Assembly (NCBI GenBank): GCA_025362325.1
Contig: JANYGO010000250.1
Span: 1-34,770, forward strand
Direction: 5' to 3'
Origin: Cyanobacteriota bacterium
Lineage (GTDB): Bacteria; Cyanobacteriota; Cyanobacteriia; Cyanobacteriales; Microcoleaceae
Length of the DNA stretch: 34,770 nucleotides
Positions within the stretch are counted from its first letter, which is position 1. Every line of letters begins with the position of its first letter. Made by a program: the position numbers and the translations under genes. Positions 22,634 to 29,000 of this stretch are shown here, piece after piece. The notes below the pieces were generated by a model. That model had not been told where the DNA came from, ran no database searches, and worked only from the letters and a program-made list of their open reading frames with translations.

Positions 22634-22848
22634 GAGACTTCTTCGCTAGATTCTATTTCGCCTGCCAATAATTCATCTAGGGTATACTTGGATATTTTAT
22701 TATTTACAGGCTCTATGACCAGTTTCCCATTTTCTATGCTGCAAATTACTGAATCTTCGGCTTTAAGATTGAGAAACTTTACTATGTAGTCTGGTATTGG
22801 CAAAGCCAAGGAGTTACCTAATTTGCTGATGTGTATTTTGGCTGTCAT
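22600..22848 (-). CDS. mazE: MazE-type antitoxin (AbrB/SpoVT-like)
   Basis: 82 residues. The N-terminal swapped-hairpin DNA-binding domain is clear: HISKLGNSLALPIPDYIVKFLNL (quoted as KLGNSLALPIP), DSVICSIENGKLVIEPV. The C-terminal tail is acidic (LDELLAGEIESSEEV) and would wrap around and neutralise MazF. It directly precedes and overlaps mazF. A TACAAT -10 box at 22885-22880 and a palindrome at 22888-22897 lie 30-50 bp upstream, a fitting position for autorepression by MazE or MazEF. Confidence 0.92.
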   Translation of the reverse strand: MTAKIHISKLGNSLALPIPDYIVKFLNLKAEDSVICSIENGKLVIEPVNNKISKYTLDELLAGEIESSEEVSWGKPEGEEVW

Positions 22849-22879
22849 ACATTTGCGATGTTAACACTCAGGTTGATTT

Positions 22880-22897
22880 ATTGTAACACAATATTGT
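22880..22897 (-). promoter_or_regulatory. mazEF promoter -10 box and palindromic operator candidate
   Basis: On the minus strand TACAAT (22885-22880) could be the -10 box. Just upstream is the perfect 10-bp palindrome ACAATATTGT (22888-22897), which would lie between -35 and -10. MazE-family repressors bind palindromes near their promoters; this assignment is inference. Confidence 0.45.
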
Positions 22898-23015
22898 TCA
22901 GTTAAAAAAGTAATTATTCGATCGCGCACCTCCGCTAATTGAGAACTGAGCAAACTCTCGACGATTACTTTCCCGTAGCGCAATGACAGGCTTAGCTAAA
23001 TGAATCGTATTGAGA

Positions 23016-23021
23016 TATAAT
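23016..23021 (+). promoter_or_regulatory. -10 box of the Phd/VapC module
   Basis: Consensus TATAAT lies 32 bp before the antitoxin start at 23053. The -35 region at the expected distance (about 22993) is poor, which is common for autorepressed or activator-dependent promoters. Confidence 0.5.
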
Positions 23022-23052
23022 GTAGTTTGAACACAACACCAATCATTGTCCT

Positions 23053-23283
23053 ATGAAAACCATAGACAAAAGTCAATTAACAGCTCAATTACTAGAATTT
23101 TTGCGACTTATCGAGCTTGAAGGCGAAGAAATTTTAGTGATGGATGGGACTAAACCACTTGTGATAATTTCTCAGTATGAAAAGTCTCTTTCAACTGAAG
23201 AACTATTTAAGGATATGCGGGGGAAAGTAAAATATTTTGAAGATTTAACTACGCCAACAACTGAAGAATGGCAGGAAGTATGA
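23053..23283 (+). CDS. Phd/YefM-like antitoxin
   Basis: 76 residues. The N-terminal part (KSQLTAQLLEFLRLIELEGEEILVMDGTKPLVIIS, quoted in part: EEILVMDGTKPLVIIS) has the pattern of Phd-like antitoxins: a helix, then a strand meaning roughly 'use of residue x to repress', followed by a C-terminal disordered acidic tail (STEELFKDMRGKV, TTEEWQEV) that binds the toxin. It is shorter than classical Phd and lacks the usual start motif, so the family call is moderate; the genetic context (ATGA overlap with a PIN toxin) is the strong evidence. It follows a TATAAT box at 23016. Expected to repress its own operon together with the toxin. Confidence 0.78.
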   Translation: MKTIDKSQLTAQLLEFLRLIELEGEEILVMDGTKPLVIISQYEKSLSTEELFKDMRGKVKYFEDLTTPTTEEWQEV

Positions 23284-23672
23284 CTGTTGTCCTTGATACC
23301 TGCGCTCTCATCTGGTGGAGTTTAGATCCCGAGAAACTTTCTCAATCGGCAAAAGATGCTTGTCAGCAGATGGAACAAGAAAAAAATGGTTTAGTTCCAT
23401 CAACGGCCATCTGGGAAATAGCTATCAAGATCAAAAATCATAAGTTAGATTTAGGAGTAAGTATTGATGACTATATCGCTACTTTAAAAAAGTCTAATGT
23501 TATTCGGATCGTTCCAATTGATGAGGACATTTGGCTAGAAAGTGTCAAATTAGAATGGGAACACCGAGATCCAGCAGATAGAGTGGTTGTAGCCGTTGCC
23601 AAAAGAAGTCAAGCTGCTATTATTACAGCCGATCGAAAAATAGCTAATTTCTACTCTTTAGTAATTTGGTAA
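23280..23672 (+). CDS. vapC: PIN-domain ribonuclease toxin (VapC type)
   Basis: 130 residues from ATG 23280, which overlaps the antitoxin stop as ATGA; AGGAAG just upstream serves as ribosome binding site. An earlier in-frame ATG at 23268 is less likely. Acidic active-site residues of PIN domains are present: D6 in VLDTCALIWW, E46 in IWEIAIK, D97/D100 in HRDPADR and D118 in IITADRKI. The DTxALIWW start is typical of the VapC group paired with Phd-like antitoxins. It would cut RNA (tRNA or rRNA in studied members) with Mg ions; the target here is unknown. All catalytic residues are intact, so the module is probably functional. Confidence 0.92.
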   Translation: MTVVLDTCALIWWSLDPEKLSQSAKDACQQMEQEKNGLVPSTAIWEIAIKIKNHKLDLGVSIDDYIATLKKSNVIRIVPIDEDIWLESVKLEWEHRDPADRVVVAVAKRSQAAIITADRKIANFYSLVIW

Positions 23673-23774
23673 ATCGAATGTGCCAGGTATCGGAAACGTA
23701 GAACTGGCGAGGTTTGGTGGTTTTTGCCTTTGTAATAAATCTTTATGAAAACCTGAAACCTTAGATGTTACAGT

Positions 23775-25148
23775 CTACAAGTCTCGACGCGAGAGAAGAG
23801 AACGCCCCACAACAAGCCCCCCACCAACCACCCCATCAGTTAACTTTCCCTTCACACACGGGAGGTGTCCTATAGGTGCTTTGGTGTTGAATTTTAGATC
23901 ATTATAGTGCAACCATTTACTACTATTCACACGCCAACCTACCCGATCGCCAAACTTTTCCCAAATTTTCCGATCATATTCTCTGCTTCCCCCCAGACTT
24001 TCATAGATGCGTTTCTGCACCGAAAAGCCGAAACGTCCGTTACTGTATTTTACCCAAAGTTGGTCAATAGTTCGTAAGTCTTCACAGGGGAATCGATCGA
24101 TATCTTCACCCCTCAGCCAGCCATCCTTTGTTCTCCCTGCTACATCCAGCATCTTATTCGTCGTTTCCTCATCCGCCTCTTTCCATTTTCCGCTAGCCAA
24201 CAGCCGATCGAGTTGACGATAATCAACTCCTTTTGCTGAAATCAATTTTACAGGTTGTGGCGCTGGCTGCGGGCTAGGAATCGTTGGTGAAACACCCCCT
24301 CTTTGCCCCCCATTACCAAGGGTAGGTTGTGGAAGCATAGCCAACCATTTTTGAACCGACTGAGGGCGTTTTGTCGCATCCATTTCCATCCCTTTCATAA
24401 TTGCCCGATGCACCGCATCGCTAATATTAGGATTAATCTGAAACGGCGGCTTTAAAGGATGATTTAAAGCCCTCATAAATGCAGCAGTTGGTGGTGTTTT
24501 CGTTAGCAGATAGTATAGCGTTGCCGCCAGAGCATAAACATCTGTGTACTCAGCAAATCTGCCCATTTCCCCGTACTGTTCGGGAGGTGCAAAACCGTGT
24601 GTTAGCCCCAAAGTCATTTGCTGAGTGCGATCTGGAATAAAACCCCGTGCCAAACCAAAGTCAATCAAAACTGCATCAAAATTGTCGCGTACCATAATGT
24701 TTTGTGGCTTGATATCTCGATGTAGCAAACCTTTTTCGTGAACTACTATTACGGCTTCTCCCACTTTGCGGATGTAGTTTAAAGCTTCAGTTTCTGACAA
24801 AATACCGCGCCTTTCCACCCATTTCCACAAATCTTCTCCTGCCACATATTCCATCGCAATGCAAGGCAAATTACCGTGAGTGAAGTAGTTGTCTATTTGC
24901 ACAATATTGGGATGCCTGCACAAAGATAGCAGTAGCGCCTCATCCCGAAATTTGTCCCGAAACGTGGCAAAGTTTCGATCGCTCAATAATTCATCTTTCA
25001 GCGTTTTGATGACAACCCGCTGCCTGTTTTGCGCCTTCTGCGCTAGGTACGTGACCCCAAAGCCGCCCTCACCTAACTTGCCTTCAATAATATACCGATC
25101 GCCATTTAACCCCTGCCCCGGTGTCCAAACCATTCTCCTCACCGCCAA
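23775..25148 (-). CDS. Serine/threonine protein kinase with C-terminal GUN4 domain
   Basis: 457 residues. A Hanks-type kinase domain (about 19-273) with GEGGFG 26-31, Lys48 in VVIK, HRDIKPQN 143-150, DFG 163-165 and APPE 187-190 is complete and should be active. A Pro/Gln linker (PSPQPAPQPV, 290-300) leads to a GUN4 domain at about 309-430 (DYRQLDRLLASGKWKEAD, DGWLRGEDIDRFPCEDL, LWVKYSNGRFGFSVQ). GUN4 binds porphyrins and stimulates Mg-chelatase in chlorophyll synthesis; fused to a kinase it may sense tetrapyrrole or light stress, which is inference. No membrane segment. Met1 (25148) or Met6 could be the start. Monocistronic, convergent with vapC. Confidence 0.92.
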   Translation of the reverse strand: MAVRRMVWTPGQGLNGDRYIIEGKLGEGGFGVTYLAQKAQNRQRVVIKTLKDELLSDRNFATFRDKFRDEALLLSLCRHPNIVQIDNYFTHGNLPCIAMEYVAGEDLWKWVERRGILSETEALNYIRKVGEAVIVVHEKGLLHRDIKPQNIMVRDNFDAVLIDFGLARGFIPDRTQQMTLGLTHGFAPPEQYGEMGRFAEYTDVYALAATLYYLLTKTPPTAAFMRALNHPLKPPFQINPNISDAVHRAIMKGMEMDATKRPQSVQKWLAMLPQPTLGNGGQRGGVSPTIPSPQPAPQPVKLISAKGVDYRQLDRLLASGKWKEADEETTNKMLDVAGRTKDGWLRGEDIDRFPCEDLRTIDQLWVKYSNGRFGFSVQKRIYESLGGSREYDRKIWEKFGDRVGWRVNSSKWLHYNDLKFNTKAPIGHLPCVKGKLTDGVVGGGLVVGRSLLSRRDL

Positions 25149-25428
25149 CCAATATTAATTTTTATCTCGGCCTAGCCTGTATTTTAACTGTATTTTCTAA
25201 GTTCGGTTTAGTTCCACGGGCCCAACTTCAGTTCGCCTTCCCGGTGATGGTTGGTTTTTAGTTCGATCGCCCTTTTCCGACATAATTCGATCGACAAATT
25301 CGCCACAATCCCATTAAGAATCCTAAATCCCCAAACCACATTGCCCAAACAGACCCTTTCTGTGCAAACCTAAAAAACAGCAGACACAATTTTTATAGAC
25401 TCTAATTACAGAACACTAGCAACCAGTT

Positions 25429-26652
25429 ATGCAAACTCTGCCCAACCCCACTAAAACCCCCACCATCGAACCAATCTTCGACACCAGCATCAAACGCCGC
25501 AAAACCAGGCCAGTCAAAGTCGGGAGTATCACCATCGGCGGCGGCTACCCCATCGTCGTCCAGTCGATGATCAACGAAGACACCCTCGACATCGACGGAT
25601 CAGTCGCCGGAATACAGCGCTTGCACGAGATAGGCTGCGAAATCGTGCGCGTCACCGTGCCCAGCATGGCCCACGCCAAAGCTTTAGCCGAAATCAAGCA
25701 AAAACTGCACGCCACCTACCAACCAGTGCCCCTGGTTGCTGATGTCCACCACAACGGCATGAAAATTGCGCTGGAAGTGGCAAAACACGTAGACAAAGTG
25801 AGAATCAATCCGGGTTTGTACGTGTTCGAGAAGCCGAAAGCCGACAGAAGCGAATACACTGACGCGGAATTCGCGGAAATTGGCGACAAAATCCGCGAAA
25901 CCCTGGAACCTCTGGTGGTTTCCCTGCGCGATCAAGGTAAAGCTTTGCGAATCGGTGTCAATCACGGTTCCCTCGCCGAACGGATGCTGTTTACCTACGG
26001 CGACACCCCGGAAGGTATGGTAGAATCGGCCCTGGAATTTATCAGAATTTGCGAATCCCTCGACTTCCGCAACATCGTGATTTCCCTGAAAGCTTCCCGC
26101 GCGCCGGTAATGGTGGCTGCTTACCGCTTGATGGCGCACCGGATGGACGAATTGGGCATGGATTACCCGCTGCATTTGGGTGTCACGGAAGCTGGCGATG
26201 GCGAATACGGGCGCATCAAATCCACGGCTGGTATCGCCCCGCTGTTGGCTGACGGTATCGGCGACACGATTCGCGTCTCGCTGACAGAGGCGCCGGAAAA
26301 GGAGATTCCTGTCTGTTACAGCATTCTGCAAGCCTTGGGATTGCGGAAAACGATGGTTGAGTATGTGGCTTGTCCTTCCTGCGGCCGCACTTTGTTTAAT
26401 TTAGAGGATGTGCTGCACAAAGTGAGGGAGGCGACGAAGCATCTGACGGGTTTGGATATTGCAGTTATGGGCTGTATTGTCAATGGGCCGGGGGAAATGG
26501 CTGATGCTGATTATGGCTATGTTGGGAAGCAACCGGGTTTTATTTCTCTGTACCGCGGGCGGGATGAGATTAAGAAGGTTCCTGAGTCTCAGGGTGTGGC
26601 AGAATTGATTGATTTGATTAAGTCGGACGATCGCTGGTTTGAACCTGAGTAG
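25429..26652 (+). CDS. ispG: 4-hydroxy-3-methylbut-2-enyl diphosphate synthase (ferredoxin)
   Basis: 407 residues, the standard length for bacterial IspG. It converts methylerythritol cyclodiphosphate to HMBPP in the MEP pathway, using electrons from ferredoxin in cyanobacteria and supplying carotenoid, chlorophyll and quinone side chains. The N-terminal TIM barrel has [34 protein letters not shown] and RIGVNHGSL. The C-terminal [4Fe-4S] domain has C315 and C318 (ACPSCGRT) and C349 ([10 protein letters not shown]) with the catalytic Glu just after. Soluble. No Shine-Dalgarno is clear; TATAGACT about 35 bp upstream may be the -10 region. Codon use is GC-rich compared with neighbours, as often seen in highly expressed genes. 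Confidence 0.98.
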   Translation: MQTLPNPTKTPTIEPIFDTSIKRRKTRPVKVGSITIGGGYPIVVQSMINEDTLDIDGSVAGIQRLHEIGCEIVRVTVPSMAHAKALAEIKQKLHATYQPVPLVADVHHNGMKIALEVAKHVDKVRINPGLYVFEKPKADRSEYTDAEFAEIGDKIRETLEPLVVSLRDQGKALRIGVNHGSLAERMLFTYGDTPEGMVESALEFIRICESLDFRNIVISLKASRAPVMVAAYRLMAHRMDELGMDYPLHLGVTEAGDGEYGRIKSTAGIAPLLADGIGDTIRVSLTEAPEKEIPVCYSILQALGLRKTMVEYVACPSCGRTLFNLEDVLHKVREATKHLTGLDIAVMGCIVNGPGEMADADYGYVGKQPGFISLYRGRDEIKKVPESQGVAELIDLIKSDDRWFEPE

Positions 26653-27099
26653 GCTTGACTGGATTTAGTTTTGAGGTTTGGGGCGACGATCAAAAATAGG
26701 GGTGTCAACAACCAGCCTGAAACCGTTGAAAAATATCGCTTTTATCCGAGGCCAGATCCCCCCTAGCCCCCCTTGCTTTCGGGGGGGACAAGAGCGATCA
26801 AAGTCCCCCTAGCCCCCCTTGCTTTCGGGGTGGACAAGAAATCCTTCTCAAAGTCCCCCTTGCTTTCGGGGGATGCGAGGGGGATCGAGACTTGGGTACA
26901 CAGCAGAGAGACAAAGGATTTTAGGCATTTGCAAATCCATCCCCTTACACCCGCGTCCGCATTCAGGTGTAGCAGCCTCAGCTTTGGGAACAAAACTTCG
27001 CAAAGTTGAATAAATATGTATCCAAAATCCGACCAAGGCTTGCCTGTGTTAGATTGGGCGTGATTATTTTGAACTCTTTTCCTCCGGCGCGTCAGACAA
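26653..27099. other. Intergenic, 447 bp, with tandem CCCCCTAGCCCCCC repeats
   Basis: Small frames across this stretch are all driven by the repeat block at 26755-26885, and none is supported as a gene. The remainder (26890-27099) carries no clear promoter boxes. There is no Shine-Dalgarno directly before the ctp start. Confidence 0.55.
26755..26885. repeat. Three tandem hairpin repeats, CCCCTTGCTTTCGGGG core
   Basis: Units at about 26757, 26803 and 26853 share AAGTCCCCCTAGCCCCCC and TTGCTTTCGGGGGGGACAAG or shortened versions; each can fold as CCCCC-TTGCTTTC-GGGGG. They lie after ispG and could form a multi-hairpin terminator. The unit is a common dispersed type in filamentous cyanobacteria. 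Confidence 0.75.
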
Positions 27100-28458
27100 A
27101 TGGTTATAACAAAACGAGGGCTTGTTCTAAGTGCAGCAGCGGTGGTACTCACTGCTGTAACTCTTGCCAACACTGGTTGCAGTTCTAAATCTCTGGCTTC
27201 TTTTAGGGGAAGTCCTAAAGAATTGGTTGATGAAGTTTGGCAGATTATTGACAAAAGTTATGTTGATGGCACTTTTAACCAGGTTGACTGGAAAGCGGTG
27301 CGGAATGATTATTTGAACCGGACTTATACTAGCGATGAGGAAGCTTATAAAGCAATTCGTGAAATGCTGAAAAAGCTGGACGATCCTTATACGCGGTTTA
27401 TGAACCCTGAAGAGTTCAAAAATATGCAGGTTGAAACTTCTGGGGAGTTGATAGGAGTCGGGATTCAATTAACTCAAGATGAGAAAACTAAGAAGTTGGT
27501 GGTGATTTCACCTATCGAGGATACCCCTGCTTTTACCGCTGGCATTCTAGCAAAAGATATCATTAGTAAGATTGACGGCAAGAGCACAGAAGGTATGGAT
27601 ACGAATCAAGCGGTAAGTTTGATTCGCGGCCAGGCGAATACTGAGGTGACGCTGACTATTTTGCGAGATACCAAGGAATTACAATTTAAGCTGAAACGCG
27701 CTAAAATTGAAATTCATCCGGTGCGGAAGTCGGTGCAGAAAAGCCCGATCGGCGAAATCGGCTACATTCGCTTAAATCAGTTTAGTGCGAATGCTGCATC
27801 GGAAATGCGATCGGCAATTAAGGATTTGGAACAGAAAAAGGTGACGGGCTATATCCTAGACTTGCGTTCCAATCCCGGTGGGTTGCTCTACGGAAGTATC
27901 GAAATTGCTCGGATGTGGCTCAAAGAAGGTACGATCGTCTCAACGGTTGATCGCGTCGGTGAGGCAGACAAACAAACTGCAAACAAGGGAGAGATCACAG
28001 ACAAACCCTTAGTTGTACTGGTAGACGGCGGTTCAGCAAGTGCTAGCGAGATTCTATCCGGTGCTTTGCAAGACAACAAACGCGCGGTTTTGGTGGGAAC
28101 AAAAACCTTTGGTAAGGGTTTAGTTCAGTCAGTACGCGGGGTGGGAAATGGTTCCGGTTTGGCGGTGACAATTGCCAAGTATTTTACTCCCAATGGCACT
28201 GATATCAATCACATGGGAATTAAACCGGATTTTGTGGTTGAACTCACTGATGCTCAAAAACAGGAGTTGAGGCGCGATCGCGATAAAATTGCTACGGCGG
28301 CAGATCCGCAGTACGCGAAAGCTTTGGAAGTTTTGACAAAGCAAGTTACTACTGGTAAAACAGGGAACGACAAGGCTGAGTCGAAACCGCAGGCTGCGTC
28401 ACCTAAGCCGACTGCGACGCAGGCAAAACCGAGTCCGACACCTTCTAAATCGAAGTAG
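27100..28458 (+). CDS. Carboxyl-terminal processing protease (S41, Ctp family)
   Basis: 452 residues. An N-terminal export signal (KR then LVLSAAAVVLTAVTLANTGC) is followed by an N-terminal helical region (about 38-100), a PDZ domain (about 105-190) and the S41 catalytic core. The Ser-Lys dyad is S314 in DGGSASASEI and K339 in KTFGKG, 25 residues apart as in E. coli Prc. The substrate-binding strand is GYIRLNQFSANAASEM. The C-terminal tail is Lys/Pro/Thr-rich (PSPTPSKSK). It acts in the periplasm or lumen. Cyanobacteria have several Ctp paralogues; CtpA matures D1. I cannot decide which one this is; without a recognisable D1-type context it is left unnamed. TGC near residue 27 resembles a lipobox poorly. 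Confidence 0.9.
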   Translation: MVITKRGLVLSAAAVVLTAVTLANTGCSSKSLASFRGSPKELVDEVWQIIDKSYVDGTFNQVDWKAVRNDYLNRTYTSDEEAYKAIREMLKKLDDPYTRFMNPEEFKNMQVETSGELIGVGIQLTQDEKTKKLVVISPIEDTPAFTAGILAKDIISKIDGKSTEGMDTNQAVSLIRGQANTEVTLTILRDTKELQFKLKRAKIEIHPVRKSVQKSPIGEIGYIRLNQFSANAASEMRSAIKDLEQKKVTGYILDLRSNPGGLLYGSIEIARMWLKEGTIVSTVDRVGEADKQTANKGEITDKPLVVLVDGGSASASEILSGALQDNKRAVLVGTKTFGKGLVQSVRGVGNGSGLAVTIAKYFTPNGTDINHMGIKPDFVVELTDAQKQELRRDRDKIATAADPQYAKALEVLTKQVTTGKTGNDKAESKPQAASPKPTATQAKPSPTPSKSK

Positions 28459-28498
28459 CAAGTTTGATAGTAAGGACTTCAGTTTTTTCTAAGTTTTG

Positions 28499-28582
28499 AA
28501 GGACTAAAGTCCTTACTACGAACCTGGGAGGACTAAAGTCCTTACTACGAACCTGGGAGGACTAAAGTCCTTACTACGAAAC
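28499..28582. repeat. 29-bp tandem repeat, 2.8 copies, AGGACTAAAGTCCT core
   Basis: Units begin at 28501, 28530 and 28559 and contain the palindrome AGGACTAAAGTCCT followed by TACTACGAACCTGGG. Units are identical and without variable spacers. It lies between the convergent ctp and the small gene at 28599, where each unit can form a hairpin; a degenerate version (AAGGACTTCAG) sits at 28472. Confidence 0.88.
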
Positions 28583-28598
28583 ATTCCTAGAATCTCAT

Positions 28599-28781
28599 TT
28601 ATTGCGGCTGGCATTTTCGGGCGCGAATTAATCCGATGCGACGGGCGATCGCATCTTCAGCAGAATCGTAAGGGCCCCACTTTTCTACAATAGTGGAGTT
28701 GTGTTCGATTTGGGCGATGGGCCAAATTTCGCAATTACCAGCAGGACGTTTGACAATATAAAATTTCTGTGATTCTGTCAT
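28599..28781 (-). CDS. Small conserved-type protein, unknown function
   Basis: 60 residues from ATG 28781: begins MTESQKFYIVKRPAGNCEIW, then AQIEHNSTIVEKWGPYDSAEDAIARRIGL and a basic end (IRARKC). GAGGAA stands 8 bp before this ATG and decides the start over an upstream TTG. The shape (a short beta hairpin, then WGPYDSxxDAIARRIGLIRA helix) resembles small cyanobacterial proteins of unknown function that I have seen annotated only as hypothetical. No membrane segment. It stands alone, convergent with ctp and divergent from the copper ATPase gene. Function unknown. Confidence 0.7.
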   Translation of the reverse strand: MTESQKFYIVKRPAGNCEIWPIAQIEHNSTIVEKWGPYDSAEDAIARRIGLIRARKCQPQ

Positions 28782-28822
28782 AGATAAATTCCTCAAGTAA
28801 AAGTTCGATACTAACTAATATA

Positions 28823-28850
28823 GGACGTACGGTTTCAACCGTACGTCCTC
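28823..28850. repeat. Perfect 28-bp palindrome, GGACGTACGGTT family
   Basis: AGGACGTACGGTT-TC-AACCGTACGTCCT, with 13-bp arms and a 2-nt loop. The GGACGTACGGTTGAAACCG core is identical to the junctions of the 39-bp repeats at 2118-2230. It lies between two divergent genes, about 40 bp upstream of the small gene start. Confidence 0.88.
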
Positions 28851-29000
28851 TCTTGAGAATTGGGATAAGAATTAAAAAAAACTAACACTTTCGGTAGATG
28901 CCATAAAAAATATCTATTCTAAAATAGAGACATTTATCTCAACTTTGCATTAAACACTTTCCGAAGCACCTCAATATTCTAATCAATACCAAAAAACCCC

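Noticed and set aside
22376..22789. 137-residue plus-strand frame over mazEF
   Set aside because: Antisense to two well-supported genes; no ribosome binding site or domain.
25684..26331. 215-residue antisense frame in ispG
   Set aside because: Antisense shadow of a GC-rich conserved gene; composition (many Phe, His, Gln) is not protein-like.
26773..27188. Small frames between ispG and ctp
   Set aside because: Encoded by the CCCCC/GGGGG repeats or overlapping the ctp start in another phase.
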